Both the position numbers and the translations under genes were made by a program. Positions 22,119 through 32,746 of a DNA stretch of 64,000 bases are shown here, one piece after another. Below the pieces are notes generated by a model that was given only the letters and a program-made list of their open reading frames with translations, was not told the DNA's origin and made no database searches. Positions within the stretch are counted from its first letter, which is position 1. Every line of letters begins with the position of its first letter. The DNA is taken from contig NW_027102782.1 in the NCBI RefSeq assembly GCF_036373705.1, positions 1 through 64,000 of the forward strand, read 5' to 3'. This DNA comes from Amia ocellicauda (Eukaryota > Chordata > Actinopteri > Amiiformes > Amiidae).

Positions 22119-22298
22119 GGTGAAAAAATAATGAAAACAGCCTTTGAATCATTAGTTTTGTTTTTATTCAACACAATTCTTATACAAAGCAGGGGTTATG
22201 GTATAAATAAATGTACAACATTTGAAAAAAAAAAAAAAAAAAAAAAAAAATTGTTTGTCGGGTCATTATTTACAGGGGAGACAAATAAAAACATGAGA
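22119..22298. terminator. Tail-to-tail 3' end region with overlapping polyA signals
   Basis: Rightward genes end at 22118 and leftward genes end at 22299. AATAAA on the plus strand lies at 22206-22211, while AATAAA on the minus strand (plus TTTATT) lies at 22163-22168, so the two transcript ends would overlap by tens of bases. A pure A run of about 26 bases sits at 22225-22250; it is shorter and interrupted in copies A and D. Confidence 0.6.
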
Positions 22299-23040
22299 TT
22301 AATAAGCTTCCCAACGATGGATAGATCCTGAGGATGGTCGCTCAGCACGGTCAGAGTAATGAGATATCGGAGTCAGATCAGGCTCCACCTCTTTACACAG
22401 ATGGATTTTTTGTCGCGTTTCCTGGTTAGGAACTGTTGATTGGGGCATGTTCAGACAGGCCATCGCCTGTAGGAAAGCATTCCAGCCTACAGGTCGGCGA
22501 CTATCGGGTACCTTATTAGTGCTAGTGACACTCTTCAACAAATCAAACGTGTGAACCTTTGATCAGTTGTCCCTTAAAAACAAATTCACCCTGTTCATTC
22601 CAAGCCGTTACCCGCGGTTTCTGAACCATTTTGTGCAGGATATATTCTGCATGTCTTTTGCTTCTGGCCGGCATGTTTCTCAAAACATCCGTTACAACAT
22701 CTCCCTCTGAACTCTCAACAGGTTCGGTCACCGCAACATCTTTATCAACCGAACCCCCCGCATCAGCCCCAGAACCATTTTCTTGAGAGGCCATGGTTAA
22801 AGTTAAAATGTATTGATCTTTTTCACCCTGTCTAACCAGACGGAGGTAGCGCTGTAACATGTTGGTATACAACTGGGCTTTGGAATACTGATTTAAATCG
22901 GCCCTGGCCTGTATAGCTTTCATTTCAGAGTCCAGGTTGTTTTCGGCCATTTGTCTAATGGGCTCTGGCCCGACAACATTTTTTCTCAGTTTCTCAAGCT
23001 GCTCCTGAGGGATCAAAAACATTTTCTGAGCATATTCCAT
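22299..23040 (-). pseudogene. Conserved Polinton unknown (MEYAQK protein), copy B
   Basis: Homologue of 50099-50842; present in two open stretches. Broken here. Confidence 0.7.
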
Positions 23041-23042
23041 TA

Positions 23043-23378
23043 TTAACCCACTCTGGAAGCTAGAAGACTGGTTAGGAAAGGCACGGCTATGCTCAACAGC
23101 GGTCCTATAAAACCCCCGGTTTGATTAATCTTCTTTCTTTTTCTTTTAATAGAATACTTCTTATTAGCGATGATCTTGATAACCGCTTTTTGTTTTTTGA
23201 GTTTAGAATGTTGAGAAGGGGTTAGGGGTATATTACCGCGTAAGATGTTAAAAGCTATTTCACACAGGGTCTCGATCAAATCCGAGGGGGCCCCTGCCAG
23301 CACAGCTTTCCTATGGCGCGGGCTCCCCTCAAATAACATTTGCAAAAGTGGCAGATTTCTTTTAATCTGAACAGACAT
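23043..23378 (-). CDS. Small basic Polinton protein, copy B; looks whole
   Basis: 111 residues beginning MSVQIKRNLPLLQ. A helical N-terminal half (LETLCEIAFNILRGNIPLTP region) is followed by a Lys/Arg-rich stretch (KKYSIKRKRKKINQ) and a hydrophobic end (GGFIGPLLSIAVPFLTSLL). This layout, basic patch then membrane-like tail, is conserved across Polintons as far as I recall, but the function is not known to me. It lies 2 bp upstream of the MEYAQK gene and 6 bp downstream of the ATPase, so all three probably share a transcript. Virion structural protein is a guess. Confidence 0.7.
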   Translation of the reverse strand: MSVQIKRNLPLLQMLFEGSPRHRKAVLAGAPSDLIETLCEIAFNILRGNIPLTPSQHSKLKKQKAVIKIIANKKYSIKRKRKKINQTGGFIGPLLSIAVPFLTSLLASRVG

Positions 23379-23384
23379 TCTTAT

Positions 23385-24056
23385 TTATTTCCTTTTCTTT
23401 AGCACATACACTGCCGGCCAATCGGGCGGGCACAAACCTGTTCTGAGGCGAAAGTCTTCTGGGGTTTGTGCTTTTAAGTCCGCAATCAAGTACCCGTAGG
23501 GTTTTTTGGTGGCATCCTCAAATGCCTCCAAAAAGAACTTGGTCTGGTTAGGGTACATTTGACGAGCCAAGACGGTGACCTGTAGTTTATCTCTGGGGTT
23601 TTTAAAAAGAATTATATAATTGGCATATAAATTAATAGTGCGGCTTTTTTTACCTTGAAAAAATAGATTTTGAACTAAATAAATAATACTTAAATTCCTG
23701 TGATGAGTGTACTTTGTGAAAGCTTTTTCCACTTCACTGTTGTCACCGGCCTGCTCCATCAGGTCATCAAGGATCACTAGATTAGTTTGACCGGGCGGGA
23801 ACAAGTCATCATCACACAACGAGGCGGGGAGACCTTGCACAAATTACAGACTATATTTTTTCGAAGCCAAATCATCGTAGAGAGGTTGCCAGCAAGAGTA
23901 ACACCACACTATGTTGTCAAGAGCTTGGGACACGGTTGCGTCCACATCTTCTATGATGTTCTTTATAAGATAGCTCTTCCCCGAATTGGAGGGACCGGCT
24001 ATAATACAGGAGAAAGGGTGTTGAAGTCTGTTATCAAAACCACCACTAATATCCAT
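23385..24056 (-). pseudogene. Packaging ATPase locus, copy B (broken)
   Basis: Homologue of 51187-51858, with the GPSNSGKS P-loop and the NLVILDDL Walker B block both visible. About one break. Confidence 0.85.
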
Positions 24057-24119
24057 AAGGCAGAGTGGTATAATCAGTCTTCAAGACTCTTTTATTGTAC
24101 ACCACCCTGAACCGTTTGT

Positions 24120-27100
24120 TTAGTGATCTATTTTCCAACGTGTACCCCTTTTTATTGCGATAGATCTGATTTCCGGCTGTAATAATCTCACGAGGAGGCG
24201 CGTCTTTCTCGTTACATAACTTTCTACCAGGGTCGTCAGAGACTTGATGTTAATGAGCTTGTTGTTACAATGGTTCAGAGTGAAACCCTTAACTTTCATA
24301 CAGGTCTTACCCGCAGCCGTTCTGTATGCGTAAGTCTTAGGACCCCCTGAAACAACCTCCACTATGTGGTCCTGAGGATCTAGTTCGCTTGTTAACTCCC
24401 CAAGGTAGTCCCCGAGGGGAGGGACCCAATCCCCTGGCCTGGTGACAAAGATTACAGAGTCAGTATCATGATAGAGCGTGCTTTCCTGCAACTGATCCAT
24501 TAAGTTGTACAGTTCAAGCCGGGCGTAAGCCGTGGTAAAAACCGCTATGAAAACATTAACGTTCCCCTGTTTGGTGGGGAAATCTTTAGGGGCCCTCCAC
24601 TGGACCTGTGCCACGTGGTCATTTAAGAATTGAAAGTATGATACTGCATGTTGTTTGGAAAACATAAATTCTATGAACAGTTCAGGGGTTTTAATCAAGG
24701 TTGTGTTTAGATGGTAATTTCTTTCCCCAAACTTAACCCACAGACTGTTTAAAATCAGTTTGGACATTTGTCTCTTGGCGGGGTTTACAGTTATGTTCCC
24801 CGGCTCTAGACGGATCCCTTCCTTTTCAAAATATTGCTGAACGTATCGCTCTTTGGCCGCGGAGTCAACACACCATGAGGGATAGCCCGATGCCTCCTGT
24901 TTCCCTTTCAGATGGGTCATAATGTAATCAGCAAAAAGAGTATCAGATTTTTCAGAAAAATGCCAAACCTCATTCACCTTACCGACTCTGTAACCTTTCT
25001 CCACCGCCTTGTCAAGCTCAATGCTACACCAGACACCCGTCAGCGCTCTCTCTTCATCACTGTGCAGACAAGAGGTAGTTTGATTTTCAGTTTCCACACA
25101 CGTTCTACACAGAGGGAACATCAATTTTCCCGAACACCTGTAAGGCAACACGGGTAAGAACAGCTCGCGAGGAGGGTACATGGTGACTTTGATCAAACCA
25201 AAGTAATGTCCGATTTCGAGAAAGTCACGATAAACAATGGTTGGACGCCCCACCGGGTACATTTTGGTCTTGTTGACATAAGGGTACAGACTGGTGAAAT
25301 CATAGTAATCTACTCTCTCACCCTCCTTTACCTCATAATGTAAACAGAGGGCGTTGGTACGACCCCCAAATATCGCATCCCGGGGCTCTAGACGTTCAGG
25401 AAAGTCCAAGGTTTCCATAAACCGTTGTACCCCCGCTTCCTGTTGCTTCAGGGTCGTCCACTCGTGTTTCCAAATCACCAGCACGTTCAAACCATAGGTG
25501 TTTTTTAAAGTTTCAATTCGTTCCTGGAAATCATAGTACATATCACCGCAGAGTTTTTGTGTTACGGGGTTAAAGGTGTTTGGGTCGAAGCACTGAGGAC
25601 AGCCATGGTAAATACAACCTGCAAACTCATAAGCGGTACGCCGCCCGGACACGTCCCTAAAACCGTCTAAGTCATAAGGCCCCATTTTGACTTCCCCTTG
25701 ATTTAAAGCATGTCTGATGAAGATGTTATCCCGGGCACTCAGGTATTCCAGCCACTGTATGGAGACAGTCGAAAAGTTCTTTTGTCTAGCACGATAGTTG
25801 TCAGAAGTGGTGACCGCTATAGTGTTTTTCTGCAAGAAATTGGACCGATACATTTTCATGCAGAGAGACGCTATGGTCACACTTTGCAAAGGGTCGAGAC
25901 CCGATGTGTTGATAACCTCGGTGCGGAAACGCACACAGGCTTCTTTAAGGATCACCACATCATTTTTACAATAAGCGGCCATCTCTTCTCGGAAATCAAA
26001 AACACCTCCCTTAACCGTATTGTACCATTTAAAGAATTCCTCCCTCTCATGAGACATCATAGTATCAACCCCATAATAAGAGGCGGGCGGGTAGGACCCT
26101 CGATAATTTTGAGTGTCCTTAGTATTAAAAAAATGGCAGAACCAACCTTTCTTCTGAGCCTCAAAACCCAGAGCCTTAGGCAAAGCGCTCAATTTCATGG
26201 GGAGGAAATTTAACGAGTCTATGTAACGTTAGTTGAAAGCTTCGTCGGTGAAACACATGATCTTGCTACCCTGAGCTATTATTTTTGGGGTCACCCCATT
26301 TTCCACCAGATACTTCATCAAAATGTAAGAATCATAACCCTTAGCATTGTGGGCAATAAATGTGTAATTGAGGTATTTTGGACCGCGATACCGCGTAAAG
26401 AAATCCCTGACACAACTCTCACCGCTAGCTGACCACTCACGATCCAACATGTCAATACAGTGTATATAATTAGCAACGTGGACCCCGTTTTCTTGCCGGC
26501 ATTCAAAATCAAAAAAGACATACCGGTTGTGCGGCGGCTCCTTTTTAACCGGCTGAATAAAGCACTGGTGTTCGGACCCCGGGGTTAAATCAGCATTACA
26601 GATCCTGCATCTCGGCTCCAGACATTTGTGTGGTTTAACCTCATGAAAACGGTACTGGAGGCAACACTGCGGGCAATATTTAGTTTGATCACAATAACTC
26701 CGTTTTTTAACACACTCAGCAGCGGCCCTCTGTACCTTATGCTCGGAAAAACAGAACGCTGAGAGACAAATCCTTAAGCAATCTTTACATCGGATGGTAG
26801 GGGCCAAACCCTTATGACATTGCGGATTGAAACAGACGTTACAGTAACCGTCACAGCGGTGCTTAAGCTTATCATTGAAGGCCTTATAATACCAATGACA
26901 AACATACGAACAACCCAAAAAAGCCGTCAAACTCTTTATTCCAAAGTAATGACTATCACTTAGGAAGAGAAACAGTGTCTGTGTATGGGTTTCAGGATGT
27001 ATCTGAAATTTCACAAATACTTCCTTTACCTCACAACGGTACCACAAAACAGTTTTTAAAGACAACAACTCCTCAAACTTGGTGATGTCTGAAAAGGCAA

Positions 27101-27383
27101 CCATCTGTTGAGAGTTTAAGCCGGCCCTCTGATGAAGCATTAAAGCCTCTTGCAGAGCTTGGGGTTCAGGCATGTCGGGGGTGAGTAGTTTTATTAAACT
27201 GTAAGCAAAACAGAGCTTATTGTCCCCACTGGAACTCACCACTAATTGCCTGAGCTTGGTCCTAATTATGTCGTTCTTCAAGCATTTCGACAGTCTTCTA
27301 AGCGCCCCACCCTCAGGGTTACGAACCACATTCATTACCAGAGACAGACTTTCATCAGCTAAGATGGCTGCGTTACTTTGCAA
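24120..27383 (-). pseudogene. Protein-primed type B DNA polymerase locus, copy B (broken, few breaks)
   Basis: The largest locus of the element, about 3.3 kb. Reading along it: a Cys/His-rich segment with several CxxC pairs (probable zinc binding), a 3'-5' exonuclease part with FFDFECRQ, FIAHNAKGYDS and CKNDVV blocks, then the palm with DYYDFTSLYPYVN (motif A), KLILNSLWVKFG (motif B) and YHDTDSVIF (motif C). These belong to the protein-primed family B group shared with adenoviruses and linear plasmids, which copies linear DNA from its ends without RNA primers. Most of it is open. Located between the ATPase and the acidic protein. Confidence 0.92.
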
Positions 27384-28177
27384 TAACGCTTCGATTTTAG
27401 CCAGACATCTAAATTATCTCCACTCAGCATTACAGATAGGTTGCTAAACAAATCATCCCCTCTGAGTTCTAACTGTACAACATCTCGAGGTCTGACCCTT
27501 TCAGCAACCTGTTCAAGCATTTTCTGCAAGGCCTCGTGTATGTTGACAAATATTTCTGCATAATTGTCACAATTTAAAAGTTCTGCAAAATTAAAACGCT
27601 GAATCATTTCAAAATTGTTATAGGCCGGTCTATCTATAATCACGGGATCACTGGTACTCTTGGACACATCATCATTTTGAACAAAGCCTTCACCCCCTAC
27701 ATTCTCACAGAGCATGTCCTCCACAGCCTTATCAGTCTCAGAACCCTCCACATTCCGAACACCCCCACTGCTGACATCTACAAAACCCCCTTTTTGAGGA
27801 GGCTCATTTAAAGCCTGTAAAAGTCCTTCAAAGATATCCAACCGGTTAATGTCAAGACCCTCCTCTATAGTGATGGCTGCTTCTGCCGCCATCCTGTGTT
27901 CTAATTGTCTCAAATCATTTATAATAGGGGCAGAATTTGGTCGGGGTAGCTCCTCCAAAGCCTCCACCATTTCAAACAAATCGGGGTGAACTAGGGGGTG
28001 AACCTCTATAAGCGCTACCGGTGGGAGGTGGTTATTTAGATCATTGACCATCTGTAACAGGTCGGGGTTCACCGGTAAGTCTGTTAATTCACATTCTATC
28101 GGTGGTAATTGGGGGTTATTTAAATTATTTATCATTTGTAATAGTTCCAGGTTCATTGGGACATCAGAGGAGTTCAC
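27359..28177 (-). CDS. Acidic protein with triplicated LLQM-LNN motif, copy B
   Basis: 272 residues from an ATG at 28177 (an upstream in-frame extension without ATG is possible). Residues 7-26, 35-53 and 61-78 are three copies of a motif built on NPDLLQMVNDLNN followed by LPP, spaced 27-28 residues apart. The middle is acidic and Gly/Ser-rich; the last 80 residues are helical and Leu-rich. It abuts the polymerase locus and is conserved in copies A, B and D. I do not recognise a named family; it could be an N-terminal region or partner of the polymerase, since the helical part resembles the leader region of Polinton polymerases. Confidence 0.6.
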   Translation of the reverse strand: MNSSDVPMNLELLQMINNLNNPQLPPIECELTDLPVNPDLLQMVNDLNNHLPPVALIEVHPLVHPDLFEMVEALEELPRPNSAPIINDLRQLEHRMAAEAAITIEEGLDINRLDIFEGLLQALNEPPQKGGFVDVSSGGVRNVEGSETDKAVEDMLCENVGGEGFVQNDDVSKSTSDPVIIDRPAYNNFEMIQRFNFAELLNCDNYAEIFVNIHEALQKMLEQVAERVRPRDVVQLELRGDDLFSNLSVMLSGDNLDVWLKSKRYCKVTQPS

Positions 28178-28280
28178 AACAGGGCCGGGGATGTTCTCTC
28201 GGGAAGGTCTTTTTGGGGCCCTAGCTTGTTCATAATCCTTTAGTTTGTGAGTTCTTTTACCAAGTCAGGACATTTTTTAA

Positions 28281-28286
28281 TTTATT
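28281..28286 (-). terminator. Polyadenylation signal of the multi-exon gene
   Basis: Plus-strand TTTATT (minus AATAAA) 54 bp past the stop of the last exon, in an AT-rich stretch. Similar signals follow in copies A and D. Confidence 0.5.
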
Positions 28287-28339
28287 TTTTATTTTTCCAA
28301 CAACCCACAATAGTAAGGCGTTTTGTGTCTATTAATACA

Positions 28340-30380
28340 TTAAATACGGTACAATTCGTTAGTAAGGGTATTAATAAGGGTGTTTTGGCTCTCTATCACC
28401 AGGTTTTGCCCCACTAACACAAGTCTTTGATTTTGTAACTAAGTATGTAGCAACTCATGCCGACCTTCAGGAAGTAGCTCCGGGGGCTGGTGGCCTGGCT
28501 CAGCTTCAAAGGATGGTCGCTCCGGTAAATCTCGGTCGAAGGAGGCAGGGAGCGAGCGTATACTCATGGACGGAGACCAAGAAGGCCTTTGCGGTGACAC
28601 CCTGGCCAAGCGCGGGGTACTGTTCCGCGTTTCTGTAGCCAAGAAACGGGTCTGGGGGAACGATGTTGAAACCAGGCCGTCGTTGGGTGGTGTGTCAGCC
28701 CTGACTGACGGCGACCCATGAGGTTGTTGGATGCCTGTATTTGTTCCGCCCGACAATGCGGCGGGCTGAATCTGGGGTGTTGAATTACCCCCAGAAGGCT
28801 GTGGCCTGAGTAGATGTTGGGGGGTCTCCAAGACCACCGTGGGGGATCCTCTCGGTGATCTCACCGGGGAAGATGTTTGATCCCACTTAGACGGGGTAAT
28901 TGTCCTCAATAGCTCATCCACAGAATGACTATCCCAAGAGTCTTGGGAAGAATAAAAATATACATTACATTTACATCTTTAAACGGCGACAGAAATCAAA
29001 CTTAAAACAACATGTCCAGGACATTCAAAAGCTTTAGCTTTTTTAGACCTTTGAAAATAGCCTTAGACATTCACTACAACGCCTTATTATTTACAGACAA
29101 TATATTTATTAGGACTTGATAATAAATGTAAAACAGAGAAGCAGCTGTAAATAAACTGTTTCTTAAATGTTTCTTTAAAAACTGTAATATTGTTAATAAA
29201 ACACACACACACACAACAACATTTCATTTTTAAAATAACCTTCCAAGTGTAAACGCTTCCTGATCCCGGGACTTCCTGTTTCACAAACGTTTTCACGATC
29301 TGTTTAAATATTAAATACAATGAACACCTTCAAGCCTTTTCCTACAACCACTTTAAAACAGAAGTATAATAGCGGGAGATAAGCCAAACAACTTACTAAA
29401 CCCTTTCAGACGGCTTTACTTCCTAACCAGACGGTACGGCAATCGGTCATTTCTAAACACGTTCCCCAGAAACAAGCCTAGACCTGTCCGGACTTCTAAA
29501 GATCTTTCCCAGAACCCCCCGCCCTACAGGAAACGGTCACCCATCGCTTAAATATTAGCCCTCAACGGGCAAACAAAGCCCTTTTAAAAACATTAAAGTT
29601 TGAAAGATCTTACTTACCTCCACAGAATAATCGTTTCTTATGTTTTTCGGCTGGTTTAGCTTTTTGCACCGCTGTGAAGGTAAGAGACATGTTTAACCTT
29701 TAACCACACCGCTTTATAAAAAGCTTTAACCTCTTACAGGCTGCAGATATATACTCACAGCTATCAGATACCGGGGCTGACGGCCTTTCAGATTCTTGAA
29801 AGGTTACTGTTCTCGTAGGTAAAACGAAACAAGCCCTCGATGTGGAAGGCCTTTCGTTGTCTCGAACCACGTTTCTTAATACTGTTAGACAGGATAATTT
29901 TTTTAAATTAACAAAACTGGACTCAAACATCTTACAGAAACGTTATACAAACAAACAGGGGTTTAGTTCTTACCCGGTCGGCAGACAGCCTGTCTAGGGA
30001 CAACCACTTCTCTTGGTCGATCCTCGGAGACATTAATCACAGGCCTTTCGATAGTATCTGTGTAATTAAAGAGACCGGCATTAATATATATTAAAACGTT
30101 TTCATAACTCTAATGAGCCTCTTCAAAACCACACACACCCATACATAAGAACCCATGAGCACAAACACAAAATATTACCGTCGTTGTTCCAGATTATCTC
30201 CTCAGCGTTGGGAAATAACTGCTGTTGACTGGCTGAAAAATAATTTTACAGAACTTAAAACAGATGTTATAGCCTTATTTACAATACATGCACACAACAC
30301 GCTCTGAGTCAATGAAAATAATCTGAAGACTTGCCTAAAAACTCGTTTAAATCGAAGTCGCTGATGTTGTTTCCGGACAT
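28340..30380 (-). CDS. Probable spliced Polinton gene with six exons, copy B
   Basis: On the minus strand a chain of short coding segments is bounded by splice-like signals: 30335-30380 (starts MSGNNISDFDLNEF), 30179-30232, 29974-30057, 29759-29881, 29618-29671 and 28340-28941. Donors include GTAAGAAC, GTGAGTAT and GTAAGTAAG; one is GC-type, where copy A has GT. Acceptors are pyrimidine-rich and end CAG or AAG. The first five exons are open and every intron falls in the same phase, which chance would rarely give. The protein would be Pro/Ser/Arg-rich and disordered, with recurring ERP(S/V) motifs, ending in a Leu/Asn-rich helix (LVGQNLVIESQNTL). The large last exon is damaged in this copy. 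Function unknown; regulatory or core protein are guesses. It is the first gene from the right end, like an early gene. Confidence 0.55.
30335..30380 (-). other. First exon of the spliced gene, copy B
   Basis: ATG at 30378-30380 (minus). 15 codons plus one base, acidic and hydrophobic. The donor follows directly. Upstream there is no longer open frame, which supports this ATG as the start. Confidence 0.5.
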
Positions 30381-31643
30381 TGTTGATCTTTAGTCTTAAA
30401 TCGAAAGGTCAGTATGAGTCTGTCGAGCTGAAGACCAGACCTTCATACTTATACTGATGGCCACATGCCGGATCTGCTTGTAAGGCATTGTTCTGGTCTG
30501 GCCTTTGTGCCGCCCTGTTACCAATTAACATATCAAAACCAACCAATAAAATGACACTGCATCAAATTTCAAATAGAAACCAAGATGGAGATGATCTCTC
30601 TCCTCTCTACTCTAAACTTTTATTAGAACCTTTTGGTCTCTCAAAAAAACATTTTTAAGCATCAAGACCTATAGTCAACAACCACTAAGAATATTTCAGG
30701 CCTTTATAAGCGCTAAAAAACAACCTGAGCCAAGAAAATAACTATAAAGATCTAAAATAACTAGCGCTTTTACAGTGATTTTTTTTTTTTTTAATAGCGA
30801 TGCTTTGTTTGGTAATAAACAAGTCACAAACTACTCAGAACAGCGTTTATCCCCGCAAAAGAGATATTTGGGTTTATTTTACAAAGCTTATAAATTATAT
30901 AGGTTAAAAGTATTCTGAATGTTTTGATACCACACGCCATACCTACTGTTGTCTGAGCCCACCCCCGCCCCCCATGGTGTGAGTGATTTAGCCTTGAGTG
31001 TTGTGATCTATTTAGCATTGAGTGATCAGTTGTTTTTATTTTTTAAACGATTCCTTATCATCAGGGATTGAGACTGCTAAAATACCTTAAAAGCATATCC
31101 TTATCTTAAGTCTAACTCTTATGAGCTTTAAGACCCTAGAATGTATTTAAGTAAAACGACTGAACACATTATGTGAGAGATAAAATATAACCACAGCTTT
31201 TTTTTTTTTTTTTTTACAAACACAATTAACCTATACACACAAACACCCACACACACACCCTCTTTTTTAATTTTATTTTTAATTAAATTTGAGGGGAGAG
31301 ACAGAGCCAGATACAGTGTGGATAACATAAGTACCCTATGCAAAACAGGCATTGTTAGGACCTGGGATCATAACAGACAACAGAACTTGTTGATCTTATA
31401 AAATGATTGGGCGAGAGAGAGAGAGAGACAGACAGAGACAGTGTGAATATGATAAACGCACTATTCAAAACTGGCATTGTTAAGACCTGGGACCATTACA
31501 GACAACAGAACTTGTTGATCTTATAACGGTTTAGATTTACTAAACCATTACATGTATATTTAAAAAAGACCCCCAACCACTACAGGAAGAGCCGACCCAT
31601 TCACACTCTACAGTTGACCAACAAGAACAACAAGAACAACAGG
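30381..31643. other. Non-coding right arm of copy B
   Basis: No gene seen in 1.26 kb. The part next to the gene holds CCAAT-type boxes (30520-30545) and an inverted repeat of AGACCAGAC / GTCTGGTCT type about 55 bp apart (30430-30505), plausible promoter elements. Farther right are a T run near 30780, a T run at 31198-31215, CA- and GA-rich simple sequence, and two imperfect direct repeats (31313-31405 and 31437-31523). Confidence 0.6.
31313..31523. repeat. Imperfect direct repeat pair in the right arm
   Basis: Two units of about 90 bp, separated by GA-rich sequence, share CAGTGTG, GCATTGTTA, GACCTGGGA and ACAGACAACAGAACTTGTTG in the same order. The same pair is seen in copy 0 (about 158-370). 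Confidence 0.75.
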
Positions 31644-31828
31644 TTATGGGCGGCCTTGTTGTTCAGGGTTTTATGGGTGTACACTTTCTGACGGATATGA
31701 CGTAGGAATAATTAAGGAAATAACTCTACCTAGAATCACGCCCCCCAATTATGACGTAGGAATATTAATAAGCTTAGGGCATACGTCATAACAAAATAGG
31801 CCGCACCCAAAAAACCCAACTATCTACT
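31644..31828 (-). repeat. Right terminal inverted repeat, copy B
   Basis: Mirror of 15762-15946; ends ACTATCTACT at the CATAAG flank. Confidence 0.93.
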
Positions 31829-31834
31829 CATAAG
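31829..31834. repeat. Target-site duplication, right (CATAAG), copy B
   Basis: Pairs with 15756-15761. Confidence 0.92.
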
Positions 31835-32058
31835 AGTAACAGCAATGTCGCCGATCCTGCTACGGTGTATTGTCACAGCAACAACATGTATCGATTTTAA
31901 AAGTGTCAGTTCCTGCGCCTCGCAAAGCTACCCTTCTGCGATCGTTTGTTCTCAAGGTCGGGATTACTTGCCACTCCGAGGAAGAGAAAACAACGGCCAG
32001 CCTTGGGGCAGAGAGATGGGGACGGGTAACACGGCACTGGCACGCGTGCACCGTGGGT

Positions 32059-32131
32059 TGTTTCCGCCCGGTTTTGAACCGGGGACCTTTCGCGTGTGAG
32101 GCAAACATCATAGCCACTACACTACGGAAAC
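32059..32131 (-). tRNA. tRNA-Val (CAC), probable pseudogene
   Basis: 73 nt with CAC anticodon and good acceptor and T arms, but the D arm has several changes (plus strand GCAAACATCATAG against GCGAACGTGATAG elsewhere) that remove D-stem pairs. Likely inactive or weak. Confidence 0.6.
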
Positions 32132-32461
32132 CAACCCGTCCTGGCGTTTCGAATGGCTCCCATCGAAGCCGGCTGGTAAAACGCACACAGGCGTTAAACG
32201 TGGGCCAGCCTGTGAGATAAAGGTTTCTATTTTCACTGACCTATTTTGCATTGCTCAAGGGCACATCAGGACACTTTGGAAACTCTTTCAAAGGAAGAAC
32301 GCCCTGAGCTATGACAAGACTTACACTTACCCCAACAAGGTGATGCTCAATGGCTTGTTCAAACAGCTGCTGCTTGTCTTGTGCCACCATCAGACAATCA
32401 CAGAGCTATTGTGCCTTCTACACCTTACGGTAGCTTTACTTTAACAATAATAATGACGGCG

Positions 32462-32512
32462 ACCACGACGACAACAAGAACAACAACAACAACAATAACA
32501 TCATCATCAGAT
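32462..32512. repeat. CAA/TCA microsatellite
   Basis: AAC-type spacer tract, short form, followed by the TTTTAATTAAAAG palindrome. Confidence 0.75.
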
Positions 32513-32673
32513 TTTAATTAAAAGTGGCTACACCAGCGTTTACAATTTCAACCTGTCGACGGACGGACGCTCTGAGTCCACCAATTTCGGGAACTCCAAT
32601 GAAGAAAAGCCACCTACCGCCTCCGGGGAACCACGAGGGTAAGCAGGACGAAAAGGGCCGGCCCACAGCAGGC

Positions 32674-32746
32674 TCTTTCCGCCCGGTTTCAAACCGGGGA
32701 CCTTTCGTGCGTTAGGCGAACGTGATAACCGCTACACTTCGGAAAC
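32674..32746 (-). tRNA. tRNA-Val (AAC), degenerate
   Basis: 73 nt. The B box has lost its invariant C56 (TTTGAAA instead of TTCGAAA), position 8 in the A box is changed and the last acceptor pair is lost. Probably a pseudogene. The AAC anticodon is kept. Confidence 0.6.

Larger units (their letters stand above)
15762..31828. mobile_element. Polinton (Maverick) copy B, full length, 16.07 kb
   Basis: A self-synthesising DNA transposon with virus-like gene set. Both 185-bp inverted termini and the 6-bp target duplication are present, so it is structurally complete from end to end. Rightward genes fill 16.0-22.1 kb; leftward genes fill 22.3-30.4 kb; 30.4-31.6 kb is a non-coding right arm. The family hallmarks are all recognisable: protein-primed type B polymerase, chromodomain integrase, adenain-like protease, FtsK/HerA-type ATPase and double-jelly-roll capsid protein. 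Coding capacity is broken in several places (roughly half a dozen), while integrase and protease loci look whole. The two termini differ at only a few bases, so the copy is probably fairly young. Confidence 0.96.

Noticed and set aside
22225-22250. Poly-A tail of a retroposed transcript
   Set aside because: It lies inside the Polinton at the same place as A-rich sequence in copies A and D; it is a local A-tract expansion between convergent genes.
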